From Deltaproteobacteria bacterium (GTDB taxonomy: Bacteria > Desulfobacterota > Desulfuromonadia > Desulfuromonadales > BM103): a stretch of 60,062 nucleotides of DNA. The position numbers and the translations under genes were made by a program. Under the pieces are notes generated by a model. That model did not search any database. It saw only the letters and a program-made list of their open reading frames with translations, and was not told the DNA's origin. This document shows positions 24,874 to 32,946 of this stretch, one piece after another (position 1 is the first letter of the stretch; the number at the start of each line of letters is the position of its first letter). Where the stretch lies: contig VAUL01000016.1 in the NCBI GenBank assembly GCA_005774545.1, forward strand, positions 1-60,062, written 5' to 3'.

Positions 24874-25770
24874 GGTTTTTTTCTCCTTGGTAGGCGTGGC
24901 GACACCGGCCCGCCGGCTGGTTGGTTGTGCGGCGCGCGACAGGTCGAGCACCTGGTTGATGGTTTCGGCCAGGGTGGCAACACCGTCCACCAGGCCAGCC
25001 TCTACAGCCTTGCGGCCAAGGAACACGCGGCCCTCGGCCATCTCGGAAAGAACCGCGTCAACGCTTTTGCCACGGTTTCCGGCCACGGCGTCGACAAACA
25101 GTTCATAGATCTGATCGAGGTCGGCCTGGATCATCGCCCGGCCTTCTTCGGAAAGCGGTTGATATTGCGAGATGGCGCGCTTGTATTTGCCGGCGGTGAT
25201 CTCCGTCGTCTTGACGCCGTGCTTCTCTTCCCAGCCGCTGATGTCCTGATGGGCCGCCACCACGCCGATCGAGCCGACATCAGTGGTCAAATCGGCGATG
25301 TTGATGCCGTCCGCCGCCGAGCCGATCCAGTAGGCAGCGCTGCACATCATCCCATCGGCGCAGGCCAGCACCGGCTTGGTCCCGCGATAGCCGGCGATCA
25401 TGTCGGCCAGTTGCTTGGTTCCGTCCACCGTTCCGCCAGGGGAATCGATGTGCAGGACAATCCCCTTGATGGCCGGATCATTCACCGCCTGCTCGAAATC
25501 CTTGGCGATCATCTCGGTGGAGACGCCGCCGCTGATCTCGGTGAACAGGTTCATGCGCTTGCCGATCACGCCGATCATCGGGATCACCGCGACCTGGTCG
25601 AGCACGTAAGAGCCGTTGCGGCTGTTGTCCAGCTTCTTGCCGGTGGCCGCTTCGACCTTGGCGATGTCGATCTTCTCGCCGCGCAGGTGCGTGGCATAGA
25701 TCCTCTGGATTTCTTCAAGCATCGCCGGGCGGATCGCCCACGGCCCGTTGACAATATCGATCAGTCTCAT
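24457..25770 (-). CDS. S49-family capsid protease (lambda gpC-like)
   Basis: A 437-residue protein. Residues 60-290 are an SppA/S49 protease: HIDSPGGTVDG, nucleophile serine in MCSAAYWIGSAAD and general-base lysine in AGKYKRAIS. Residues 300-437 are a charged, helical scaffold part that can also be made separately. In lambda, gpC matures the prohead and its C-terminal third is the Nu3 scaffold. The ATG overlaps the portal stop by 4 bases. Confidence 0.92.
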   Translation of the reverse strand: MRLIDIVNGPWAIRPAMLEEIQRIYATHLRGEKIDIAKVEAATGKKLDNSRNGSYVLDQVAVIPMIGVIGKRMNLFTEISGGVSTEMIAKDFEQAVNDPAIKGIVLHIDSPGGTVDGTKQLADMIAGYRGTKPVLACADGMMCSAAYWIGSAADGINIADLTTDVGSIGVVAAHQDISGWEEKHGVKTTEITAGKYKRAISQYQPLSEEGRAMIQADLDQIYELFVDAVAGNRGKSVDAVLSEMAEGRVFLGRKAVEAGLVDGVATLAETINQVLDLSRAAQPTSRRAGVATPTKEKKTMNLEKLKADHPELVEAIVAEAQAGMAEAVATARTEGAESERQRIADVRAQSIPGHEALIEQLAFDGKSTGADAALAIVAAEKEARTTASAAADADAPQAVDAVDAGDGAAKTMKRKEFNALDQQARRAFFAAGGKLID

Positions 25771-27398
25771 GCCGCTCCCTCCAAATCGCTGTCGCTGCCG
25801 TCCGCATCGTCGGCATCAGGCTCGACGGCCGCCACCTGCTCCAGCGTGGTGATGGTGATGCCGTTCTCGCGCAGGACGGCTCGCTCTTTCAGCACTTGCG
25901 GCAGCTTGTCTTCCCACGGCGTGCCGGTGAACTTGCGCGACTCTTCGTCCAGCGTCGAGATGGTCAGCTCGATGCGCCGGGCCGCCGCGTTGATCTCCTT
26001 GAGCGGGTCAATCTGCGCCTTCGCGTCGCCGATCCATACCGACGACAGCCACGCCTTGCGCACCAGCGGATCGGCAAAGAAGCCGGGAGCCTTCAGTCGT
26101 CCGTTGGCGACCGCCTCGGTAATCACCGCCTCATAGACCGGTTGGCACAGCGACACCTCCAGCCAGTGCCGGCGGCGGCGGAAATAGTCCCATGCCTCCT
26201 CGAGCGCCGCGCGTGCCGCCGAGTAGCTTGCGGTGAAATGCTTGATCAGCAGCTCAAATGGGATTTCCAGCGCCACGCCGATCTGCCGCAGGACCGCCTG
26301 GATGAACGGGTCGAAAGCCGTGTTCGGCCGGTTCGGGTTGAACGACTCGACCTTGGCGTCAGGCGTCAGGCCGATGATTGAACCGTGCCCCAGCTCCATG
26401 CCAGTGGTATCGTACGGGTCGGTGTTCTCGGCCGGGTCGCCGAGGCTGGCGTCGCCGCTTTCGGTGGTGACGAACACCGTCATCATCCCCGAGACCACCG
26501 CGGCCATCACCTCGGCGTCGGTGTAGCGCCCGAGCTGCTTGATCAGCTCGATCACGGGGGCCAGATACGGGACGCCCCGGGTCTGCCCAGGGCGGCGCTT
26601 GTCCATCAGGTGCAGCACCTGCGGATTGCCGAAACGGTCGAAGGCCGGCAGCGCCGTCCAGGTCGGTTTCTGCTTGGTCAGCCAGCGCAGCCGCGCCCCA
26701 GGGTGAACGTTGGCGACGTGGTACTTCATCGGTGCGCCGATGGTATCCTTCTCGACACCGCAGATCAGCGTGGCCGTATCGGCAGCGCCGTCAGGGTTGC
26801 AGATACGCGCCGCTTCAATCAGTTGCAGCTTGAGCTTGTACGGCGACCCGGGGCGCGCCAGGCGCGGCATATTGACGAACACGTCGCCATCTTCCAGCGC
26901 CTTGAGGAAGGCCAGCCCCTGCAACAGCGAAAACGGCAGGCCGCGCTCGGCATCGATCTCGCGCGTCTCGGTCGCCAGTCGGAACTCGCGCTCGGCCGCG
27001 CGCTCCCAGTCTTGCGCCTGCTTCTCGCTAATCTTGAGCACAGCGCGGTCGATCTGCGCCTTGACCTTTAGGCCGGTGCCGACCACCTTGGTCACGTTGG
27101 TGTTGACCGCGCCGACGGCCAGAGGAGAGTTGCGCAGCAGGTGCTGGGAATCTTCGCGGAGAGTTTTCAGGTCGGGGATGATGGCGCCGTCGGCGTCAGT
27201 CTCGGCACGGCTGCCGCGCTGGTTGGCGCGGCGGGTCTTGTCGGCCGAGGAGTAGCCGCCGGAAATCGCCATGCGCAGCCGCGAACGGAAACGCTCGGCG
27301 CCGGCGGTCGGGTTGAAGAAGTTGACCACCTGGTCAACGACAGTGACCGGGACGGCGACTTCCTTGCCGGCGATGGTGACGGTCTTGGCAAGACTCAT
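25767..27398 (-). CDS. portal protein (lambda gpB family)
   Basis: A 543-residue portal that forms the dodecameric DNA entry ring. It shows SRLRMAISGGYSSADKTR, SQHLLRNSPLAVGAVNTNVTKVVG, and the downstream HLMDKRRPGQTRGVPYLAPVI, all typical of the gpB (lambda-type) portal family. The C-terminal tail is acidic (EPDADDADGSDSDLEG). It overlaps both neighbours by 4 bases. Confidence 0.92.
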   Translation of the reverse strand: MSLAKTVTIAGKEVAVPVTVVDQVVNFFNPTAGAERFRSRLRMAISGGYSSADKTRRANQRGSRAETDADGAIIPDLKTLREDSQHLLRNSPLAVGAVNTNVTKVVGTGLKVKAQIDRAVLKISEKQAQDWERAAEREFRLATETREIDAERGLPFSLLQGLAFLKALEDGDVFVNMPRLARPGSPYKLKLQLIEAARICNPDGAADTATLICGVEKDTIGAPMKYHVANVHPGARLRWLTKQKPTWTALPAFDRFGNPQVLHLMDKRRPGQTRGVPYLAPVIELIKQLGRYTDAEVMAAVVSGMMTVFVTTESGDASLGDPAENTDPYDTTGMELGHGSIIGLTPDAKVESFNPNRPNTAFDPFIQAVLRQIGVALEIPFELLIKHFTASYSAARAALEEAWDYFRRRRHWLEVSLCQPVYEAVITEAVANGRLKAPGFFADPLVRKAWLSSVWIGDAKAQIDPLKEINAAARRIELTISTLDEESRKFTGTPWEDKLPQVLKERAVLRENGITITTLEQVAAVEPDADDADGSDSDLEGAA

Positions 27399-27625
27399 CG
27401 CGGGATCACCTCTTTAACCGACAGCACGCCGGAACCGGCCGCCGCACGGGTCAACCGCTGCACGCGACCCTCCCACAGCCGGATGCCGGACTGGATCATC
27501 TCCAGATCGGCGCGGCGCATCCATTCGCCGTCGATGCGCACTTCCTGACCGGCCAGCACCTTCGCCTCGGCATCGAGGTAAATGGCGAGACGGGCTTCTG
27601 CTTGGACAAGGGTAATTCCGGCCAT
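27395..27625 (-). CDS. head-tail connector protein (gpW-like)
   Basis: A 76-residue protein MAGITLVQAEARLAIYLDAE... with the two-helix plus hairpin pattern and position (between terminase and portal) of lambda gpW. GGGAGTGATC precedes the ATG at 27625; a GTG two codons earlier is an alternative. Confidence 0.8.
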   Translation of the reverse strand: MAGITLVQAEARLAIYLDAEAKVLAGQEVRIDGEWMRRADLEMIQSGIRLWEGRVQRLTRAAAGSGVLSVKEVIPR

Positions 27626-27680
27626 GATCACTCCCGTGATAATGGCCGTATTTTCGGAGGGATTATGAGAAGAGTCTAGG

Positions 27681-27710
27681 AGGCTGTGCTAGGCTGTGAG
27701 AGGCTGTGCA
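27681..27710. repeat. three tandem AGGCTGTG repeats, 10-bp period
   Basis: AGGCTGTG occurs at 27681, 27691 and 27701, i.e. once per helical turn on the same DNA face. It lies in the 130-bp gap between the helix-turn-helix gene and gpW. This is a good candidate operator or protein-loading site; it is far too short for a CRISPR array. Confidence 0.7.
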
Positions 27711-27755
27711 ACTATATTTTGCTGTTTTGATTGTAATTCACCACAGGATATTGTG

Positions 27756-28013
27756 TCAGTCATCGTTGACGGTCAGGCGGATCGACCTGACGTATGCGCG
27801 CAGCTCGCTGGCCAGGATGCGCAGGCCGTGCGACTCCCGTCCGTTCTCTCCGTACACCGGGATGCGCCCCTCGTCGATGCGCCGACGGACGGTGCTCTCC
27901 GAGACCTGCAGCACAGCCGCTGCGTCCCTGATGGTGACCAGAACCGTCTCTTCGAGGATTTCCCGCTTGTAGGCATCGATCTCCTGTCGCGTGATCCGGA
28001 TTCTAGTCGTCAA
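27756..28013 (-). CDS. helix-turn-helix DNA-binding protein (MerR/excisionase-like)
   Basis: An 85-residue protein with the winged-helix pattern VTIRDAAAVLQVSESTVRRRIDEGRIPVY, then RILASELRAYV. It resembles excisionase-type HTH_17 proteins. Its place inside the packaging operon, overlapping the terminase gene, is unusual for an excisionase and suggests a regulator of late genes or an accessory packaging factor. The tandem AGGCTGTG repeats just downstream may be its target. Function is unproven. Confidence 0.75.
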   Translation of the reverse strand: MTTRIRITRQEIDAYKREILEETVLVTIRDAAAVLQVSESTVRRRIDEGRIPVYGENGRESHGLRILASELRAYVRSIRLTVNDD

Positions 28014-29937
28014 GACGCACCCCCTTGCTTTGAGTGAAGCGCTTTTTCTTCTCCCTGGCGACGGTCTTCTCTGTCGCCAACGCCGCCTGCTCCTTCAGCT
28101 CCGCCACCCGCGCCCGCAGATCCACCCGCAGACTCAATAGCGCAGCCAGTGCATAGACCCGGCAGTCGATCGCCTCGTTGCGCGCCCCTTTTTTCACCGG
28201 CTCCCACAGGCTCACCTCGCGCCCACCCACCTTGCGCGTCACCAGATGCTCAGACTGCAGCATCTCGAACCACTTGGCCGCGTAGCTCTGCGGCACATGG
28301 CAATAACCTGCCCCTGGAGCCGTCAGCCCGAAATAGCCGAACATCAGGCTTTTCAGCCGCTGCGTCCCGAGCAGGAACTGCCGCACCTTCGCGCCGCCGA
28401 CCTTCACCTGGTTCGGCCCGCGCACCTCCGCCGCCTTCGCGTCGACCGCCCCCTTGCAGGCGAACACCCCGCGCCCGAGCCGTGGCCCAGTGAAGCGCAC
28501 CACCATGTGCGTGCGGAAGCCATCATCGACAAACGCCCGCGCGATCGACAGCTCCTCGCCAGATTCGTGCCGGTACGTCTTCATCAGGAAGGCATCGAGC
28601 TGCGCCCACACCTCGGGAAGACTGGTATCGCCGTACAGCACCGCGTACTCCATCCCCCACGACTCCGCGCCAACCCCCCAGGCCACCACCTCGATCTCCA
28701 GTCGGTCGCCCTGCACGTCCACCCCGGCGGTCAGCACCCCAGCCGCCATCGGCACCACCGGCGCGTAACTCTCCCGCCGCTCGATCAGCCCTGCCAGCTC
28801 TGGCGCCTCGGCATCGTCAGCCTCATAATCAACCGCCTCATAGCCATTCGCCCACGCGATCCGCGCCGACATATCCGCCTGATCCTGCGCCCGCAGCCAC
28901 GCCGCCCCGATCTCTGCCATCGGCACGTCCAGGCACTCCCAGGCGCGATGGTGGAAGCCGACCTTCGCCGGCCGCGACACGTCCGCACCCTGCACGCACA
29001 CCCACCGTCCGGCGCGGGTCGCCGACTCGCGGTCCATGTCATCCCACTCCACGCCGCATCCGGAGCAGGCGTAGCCGCAGCCGTCGCGCTCCACCTGCTC
29101 CGCCGTCGCCCCCTCGGGAATGACCAGGTGCTCCGCATCCATCCGGATCTCCGCACCACACTCCGGGCAGACCACGCGGAACTCCCACACCTGGTGGCAG
29201 TTGCGCATCCCCTTGTAGATGAACATCCCCGCCGGCGTGCTGGCGAAGAACCGCTTAAACCGTCCCTTGTAGTTGCGGTTGCGCTTTTTCAGCAGCGTGA
29301 TCGGGTCCGACTCGCGGCCCGACAGCGCCGGGTACTTGTCAACCTCGTCGCCGAAGCAGTGCTTGGCCGCCCAGGTCGCCAGCGATGACGGGCTGTTCGC
29401 CCAGGCCGGCAGGATGGTCATGCCGTGCTGCAGGTTGATCCGCGCCAGCGTCGTGTCATCCTGCCGGTCGGAAAGGTAGCGCGATAGCCGCGGCGAACGC
29501 TGCAGCGTCGGCTTGAGCTTGCCGCCGACCACCTTGGCGCTGGTGTCCTCGGTCGGCATCAGGTAAAAGGCGTTCCCCGGGTCGCAGTCGATCGCCCAGC
29601 CGAGACAGTTGATCATCGTATTCGTCTTGCCAGACTGCTCCACCCCGCAGAACCACACCTCGCGGACCCACGGCATGCCGTAGGTGTCCATTATCTTCAC
29701 CGTGTGTGGCGCCAGCTCATGCCGCCACGGTCCCTCGTGCGCCCCCTCCGCCACGACCCGGTAGCGCTCAGCCCACTCGCTCACCCGGATCTTTTCCGGC
29801 GAGCGCAGCCGCATCCGCACCGGCCTGGACAGATCGAACGCCACCGCCCGCCCCGACAGCCCGCGGCGCACCGCCTCCGGCAGGAACTCCGGAACCGTAA
29901 GTGTGCGCGCGGCCGTGCCAAGCTCCTGCTGCATCAT
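28003..29937 (-). CDS. terminase large subunit (lambda gpA family)
   Basis: A 644-residue DNA-packaging motor. The ATPase has FCGVEQSGKTNTMINCLGWA (Walker A variant), the acidic stretch FGDEVDKYPALSGRESDP (Walker B region) and a Cys-rich insert (CPECG...CGYACSGCG, a gpA hallmark). The nuclease part includes AGVDVQGDRLEIEVVAWG. It translocates DNA and cuts at cos-type ends in this family. It overlaps the small subunit by 4 bases. Confidence 0.93.
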   Translation of the reverse strand: MMQQELGTAARTLTVPEFLPEAVRRGLSGRAVAFDLSRPVRMRLRSPEKIRVSEWAERYRVVAEGAHEGPWRHELAPHTVKIMDTYGMPWVREVWFCGVEQSGKTNTMINCLGWAIDCDPGNAFYLMPTEDTSAKVVGGKLKPTLQRSPRLSRYLSDRQDDTTLARINLQHGMTILPAWANSPSSLATWAAKHCFGDEVDKYPALSGRESDPITLLKKRNRNYKGRFKRFFASTPAGMFIYKGMRNCHQVWEFRVVCPECGAEIRMDAEHLVIPEGATAEQVERDGCGYACSGCGVEWDDMDRESATRAGRWVCVQGADVSRPAKVGFHHRAWECLDVPMAEIGAAWLRAQDQADMSARIAWANGYEAVDYEADDAEAPELAGLIERRESYAPVVPMAAGVLTAGVDVQGDRLEIEVVAWGVGAESWGMEYAVLYGDTSLPEVWAQLDAFLMKTYRHESGEELSIARAFVDDGFRTHMVVRFTGPRLGRGVFACKGAVDAKAAEVRGPNQVKVGGAKVRQFLLGTQRLKSLMFGYFGLTAPGAGYCHVPQSYAAKWFEMLQSEHLVTRKVGGREVSLWEPVKKGARNEAIDCRVYALAALLSLRVDLRARVAELKEQAALATEKTVAREKKKRFTQSKGVRLDD

Positions 29938-30494
29938 GGCTGCGCCACCTCTTCGTCGGCTGCCTCGAAAACCACGTCAATCCGACCAGACGCCATAATC
30001 TCGTTGAACGCCCGGGCCATGATCTCCTCGATTCCTTCGTACAGCTCCGGCCCGCGCGCCGGATCGGCACCGGCCAGGTGCACCAGGCTTGACTGCCCAA
30101 GGTGGAAGTGATGCCGCAGCGCATCGCGCAGCGTCCCTACAAGAGCCGCCTGCTGCGCCCACGCTTCCTCGCACAGCATCCACTTCCCATCTTCCGCGCG
30201 TTGCTCCCGCTCCAGCTTCGCCACCTTCGCCCGCTTCTCGCGCAGGTCCAGGTCGTCAATCTCGCGCTGCTTCTCCTCGGCCGAGATGTCCCGGCGCTGG
30301 TGCTGCGAGCCGTAGTCGAATTTCTCCCGCAGGTACGCCAACACATCGCAGAGCAGCACCGACTTGTCCGGCTGCAGCATGTTCCGCCGATCCACGTCCA
30401 GGTAGAACGTCCGCTCCGCCACGGCGATGCCGAGTCCGGCCACATACCGGTGCGCTTCTACGCGGTTTTTGAAGACCTGCGGAGGAGTGCTCAC
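29934..30494 (-). CDS. terminase small subunit (Nu1-like)
   Basis: A 186-residue protein. The N-terminus (STPPQVFKNRVEAHRYVAGLGIAVAERTFYLD) fits a winged-helix DNA-binding region, and residues 70-110 (EEKQREIDDLDLREKRAKVA) a coiled coil as in Nu1. It recognises the packaging site. The GTG at 30494 follows GGGTGATGTG; the frame continues upstream without similarity. It comes directly after the dNMP kinase gene. Confidence 0.75.
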   Translation of the reverse strand: MSTPPQVFKNRVEAHRYVAGLGIAVAERTFYLDVDRRNMLQPDKSVLLCDVLAYLREKFDYGSQHQRRDISAEEKQREIDDLDLREKRAKVAKLEREQRAEDGKWMLCEEAWAQQAALVGTLRDALRHHFHLGQSSLVHLAGADPARGPELYEGIEEIMARAFNEIMASGRIDVVFEAADEEVAQP

Positions 30495-30498
30495 CACA

Positions 30499-31029
30499 TC
30501 ACCCGATAAGCCCGGCCAACTGCACGGCCAGCGGCTGCAACTGTCCAAACGCAGGCGCGCTCCTCCAGTCGAAGGCCACACCATCATCCAGATCCGTCTC
30601 GCTCAGGTGGTCCGCGCCGATGCCCCGCTGCCAGCCGTCGTAAGGATCAAGCCTGATCATCATCCCACCTTCCTCGCGGATCACACGCGCCTCATTCCGA
30701 TAGCGAACATCATCGACCAGCACCAGCTCGTCACCGGCTACCGACTCGATCAACTGCCGCACCCAGTAGTCCTGGTCCGACTCCCGCCGCAGAGCGCCCC
30801 ACCACTGCAGCAGCTGGCGGACGCTCATCGGATTGAACCCGACCGGCACCAGCATGTGCTCCTTGCACTCCCGACTGGTCATCGCCGCCAGCGGCAAAGA
30901 GAACACATCGGCCACCTCGGAGCGCAACGCATCCGCGAACGACACCACCCTCCCGCCGCACAACTCAGCCAGGTGGTTGGCCAAAACCGTTTTGCCCGTC
31001 CCCATTTTCCCGCTTATCCCGACGATCAT
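30499..31029 (-). CDS. deoxynucleoside monophosphate kinase (P-loop)
   Basis: A 176-residue kinase with Walker A GISGKMGTGKTVLANHL at the N-terminus, DDVRYRNEARVIREEGG (Walker B/substrate region) and SETDLDD near the C-terminus, like T4-type dNMP kinases. It probably raises dNTP supply for phage replication. GGAGGAAGTTGAA precedes the ATG. It is the first invariant gene downstream of the cassette array on the minus strand. Confidence 0.8.
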   Translation of the reverse strand: MIVGISGKMGTGKTVLANHLAELCGGRVVSFADALRSEVADVFSLPLAAMTSRECKEHMLVPVGFNPMSVRQLLQWWGALRRESDQDYWVRQLIESVAGDELVLVDDVRYRNEARVIREEGGMMIRLDPYDGWQRGIGADHLSETDLDDGVAFDWRSAPAFGQLQPLAVQLAGLIG

Positions 31030-31113
31030 TTCAACTTCCTCCGATAGTTACCGGCCATTCCACGAGCAACCTGCCGTGGATATTAGGCCGCAAAATTTCC
31101 GCCTAATTACTAG

Positions 31114-31332
31114 TTAGGTATCTCTATGGTTCAATAGCCCACGGATATAATTGCCGGTGAACCAAAGGCTTACCGCGAACATTCCCCACAGTTGCCCGGT
31201 AAACGTTGAGTAGAGCCAGAATGGTTGCCCGCACAGGCCACAGATAAAGCCAAGCTTGTGCCGTTTCCCAGCGAATGCCCAAATTGACGCGCCCGAGAGG
31301 ATCGGGATTGCTACCTGCGAAATATCGACCAT
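31114..31332 (-). CDS. cassette 1: small membrane protein
   Basis: A 72-residue protein, MVDISQVAIPILSGASIWAF at the start, with two or three hydrophobic segments and an aromatic core (GLCGQPFWLYSTF, MFAVSLWF). I do not recognise the family; small phage membrane proteins with a GQPFWLY motif occur elsewhere. The TAA stop is the TTA of the left crossover site. GGGAG lies 9 bases before the ATG, and both overlap the R'' box of its own attC. Confidence 0.65.
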   Translation of the reverse strand: MVDISQVAIPILSGASIWAFAGKRHKLGFICGLCGQPFWLYSTFTGQLWGMFAVSLWFTGNYIRGLLNHRDT

Positions 31333-31440
31333 ACCTAACAACTCCCAAGAGCGGACGGGATGGTACGCTCTCTATTACTCGGAAAATTCATCGCCTCGCG
31401 GAAGCCCGCTGCCCCGCCGCTCAGGTCAGGTACGTTAGCG
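31333..31440 (+). repeat. attC-like site 1
   Basis: R'' ACCTAAC (31333-31339), left arm GAGCGG-A-CGGG with the unpaired A at 31355, right arm CCCG-CCGCTC (31413-31422), R' GTTAGCG (31434-31440). R'' is the exact inverse of the left core GTTAGGT (31113-31119) of the same cassette. Confidence 0.85.
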
Positions 31441-31647
31441 TTTGAGTGCTTCCTCGGCGGCGACATACTCGGCGCACCTCCACGGCTTTGCATCAAGATC
31501 ATCCTGTGTTTTGCACTCGGATCGGATACGGCGCTCGTATGCGGCCATCATCCCGCGCAGAGCATCTTCAACTGGTTTTCCAACTTTCGCAGGACACCAT
31601 GGAGAGTGGTATGCGGCACCCTTTCTGTGGTCACAATGGCATTTCAT
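31435..31647 (-). CDS. cassette 2: small Cys/His protein, unknown
   Basis: A 70-residue protein beginning MKCHCDHRKGAAYHSPWCPA, with a possible metal site (C-H-C-x-H ... H-x3-C) and a helical C-terminal half ending AEEALKR. I do not recognise it. The stop is the TTA of the crossover site; AAAGGGA precedes the ATG, which lies just right of where the attC 2 R'' box begins. Confidence 0.6.
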   Translation of the reverse strand: MKCHCDHRKGAAYHSPWCPAKVGKPVEDALRGMMAAYERRIRSECKTQDDLDAKPWRCAEYVAAEEALKR

Positions 31648-31658
31648 TGGCGGTCCCT

Positions 31659-31763
31659 TTCTAACAATTCCCGAGAGCGGACGGGTTATACGCTCGCGGT
31701 ACGCGTGAAATTTCTACCTGCTGCACCGACAATGCGCCGCCGCTCAGGTCAAGGACGTTAGCC
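31659..31763 (+). repeat. attC-like site 2
   Basis: R'' TTCTAAC, left arm GAGCGG-A-CGG (A at 31681), right arm CCG-CCGCTC (31737-31745), R' GTTAGCC (31757-31763). This is the one cassette whose R'' (inverse GTTAGAA) does not fully match its left core (GTTAGCG); five of seven bases agree. Confidence 0.85.
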
Positions 31764-32045
31764 TTTCGCCTTTTTCATCGGCAATCCTTGCCACTCATAC
31801 GAGCAGCAACGACATCGGTGATTTATGTGTGCCTTGTACGCGGTGTATGCGTAGCACATCCCTGCTGCATATTTGTTCTCACATCGGTCATATTTCTCGT
31901 TTGGAATGCTGTCACCTTTGGCATAATACTTCCGGGAAATGTCTTTACTCCCGCATTTCGGACACGGCGCGTCACAGGGGCTAACCAGTCGCACGCCGGA
32001 CGGGATAGACGTTCTAGCTTCTCGTTCAATTTCTACTTGTTTCAT
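31758..32045 (-). CDS. cassette 3: zinc-ribbon-like protein
   Basis: A 95-residue protein with two Cys pairs around a basic/aromatic middle (CPKCGSKDISRKYY ... HRCRCCSYEW), a likely zinc ribbon. GGAGG and the ATG at 32045 lie inside attC 3, so the first ~22 residues are encoded by the recombination site itself. The gene is whole only if attC 3 travels with it, which supports the plus orientation of the sites. The stop is the crossover TTA. Function unknown. Confidence 0.65.
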   Translation of the reverse strand: MKQVEIEREARTSIPSGVRLVSPCDAPCPKCGSKDISRKYYAKGDSIPNEKYDRCENKYAAGMCYAYTAYKAHINHRCRCCSYEWQGLPMKKAKG

Positions 32046-32079
32046 CGTATTCCTCCGCCGGGGTGCTCAAACGTTAGGC
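31979..32079 (+). repeat. attC-like site 3
   Basis: R'' GGCTAAC (31979-31985), outer GCAC/GTGC pairing, left arm CCGG-A-CGG (A at 32000), right arm CCG-CCGG (32055-32061), R' GTTAGGC (32073-32079). R'' is the exact inverse of the cassette's left core GTTAGCC. Confidence 0.85.
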
Positions 32080-32511
32080 TGCACTGAACAGGTTTAGCTG
32101 TGGATCGCGCGCCAATCTCTCTCTGCGCCTGTTCTCAGCCACAATAGCGGCCGTCCTCTGTCTCTCTGCCATATGCGCGGACTTTTTCTCGGCGACTCTG
32201 GCCTGGCAACGTTTGATACTCGGCCAGTTTCTCCCGACGGCAGCAAGCAGGCCGGAATAAAACGGCCGTAGCTCGTCGGCAAGTTTGTGCTCCCGAAGCA
32301 TATCGCGCAGGGTCTGCCAATAGATGGCCGCATGTCGCGTTGATTTTTCGAGCAAATCAATCTCGCTTTGGACGGCCAGTCGCTTGCCAAGAAAACGTCC
32401 AGCAACGCATGCTTTCCGCATCCTCGCCCCATATGGCCAGATCCCGATCAGCATGCAGAATGGCGACACCCGGTTGTTAGTGGCGAAGTAGTAGCAATGG
32501 ATTTCTGTCAT
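32074..32511 (-). CDS. cassette 4: hypothetical protein
   Basis: A 145-residue basic protein (MTEIHCYYFATNNRVSPFCM ...), with helices in the second half (SEIDLLEKSTRHAAIYWQTL; RVAEKKSAHMAERQRTAAIV) and a basic, DNA-binding-like end. I do not recognise it. The largest insert but one in the array. The stop is the crossover TTA; only a weak AGG precedes the ATG. Confidence 0.6.
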   Translation of the reverse strand: MTEIHCYYFATNNRVSPFCMLIGIWPYGARMRKACVAGRFLGKRLAVQSEIDLLEKSTRHAAIYWQTLRDMLREHKLADELRPFYSGLLAAVGRNWPSIKRCQARVAEKKSAHMAERQRTAAIVAENRRRERLARDPQLNLFSAA

Positions 32512-32527
32512 AGTGTCTACCTGTGCT

Positions 32528-32633
32528 GCCTAACAAATCACGGAGCGGACGGTTTATGCAGTCTCGCTTCTCGTGAAATACGCAGCCGCTCAAAGTTTCG
32601 TCGGCCCGCCGCTCAGCTCCAGAACCGTTAGGA
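32528..32633 (+). repeat. attC-like site 4
   Basis: R'' GCCTAAC (32528-32534, perfect consensus), left arm GAGCGG-A-CGG (A at 32549), right arm CCG-CCGCTC (32606-32614), R' GTTAGGA (32627-32633). R'' is the exact inverse of the left core GTTAGGC. Confidence 0.88.
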
Positions 32634-32816
32634 GCGCAAATGCGGATCTCGCCCTACCAGATGCGCCATCTGGAGCAATGCCTCACGTACAGCGTCAGCG
32701 TCGCAGACGGGTCCGATAACAACCTCATGATGCCGGTCATTATCCCAATCAAGCCTGATCGACTTCGTTCCGCCAGGGCCATCGCCAAGCCACACCCGCT
32801 CAAGTTTTGTCGCCAT
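32628..32816 (-). CDS. cassette 5: hypothetical protein
   Basis: A 62-residue protein, MATKLERVWLGDGPGGTKSI at the start, a short beta-rich half and a helical half (DADAVREALLQMAHLVG). The AGGAGG ribosome-binding site is formed at the R'' box (GTTAGGAGG on the minus strand). The stop is the crossover TTA. Not recognised. Confidence 0.6.
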   Translation of the reverse strand: MATKLERVWLGDGPGGTKSIRLDWDNDRHHEVVIGPVCDADAVREALLQMAHLVGRDPHLRS

Positions 32817-32824
32817 CTCATTCC

Positions 32825-32927
32825 TCCTAACCAATCGTTAAGTGTTCGCTGCGCTCACAGCGGACGGATTATACAGTTTTGCTCGCCTCGATCATACTGC
32901 CCCGCCGCTTAACTCAGACCGTTGTAC
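32825..32927 (+). repeat. attC-like site 5
   Basis: R'' TCCTAAC (32825-32831), left arm AGCGG-A-CGG (A at 32864), right arm CCG-CCGCT (32902-32909), R' GTTGTAC (32921-32927). R'' is the exact inverse of the left core GTTAGGA. On the minus strand a perfect TATAAT (32868-32873) might promote cassette 5 gene expression, although no good -35 is seen. Confidence 0.82.
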
Positions 32928-32946
32928 GGAACACCGCTCAGGCGCG

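Noticed and set aside
27681-27710. CRISPR array
   Set aside because: The repeats are 8 bp with 2-bp gaps; there are no spacers and no cas genes anywhere in the window.
31360-32087. Plus-strand genes inside the cassettes (133- and 99-codon frames)
   Set aside because: They run across attC sites, lack ribosome-binding sites and have no plausible protein features, while the minus-strand frames have sites, starts and stops at cassette borders.
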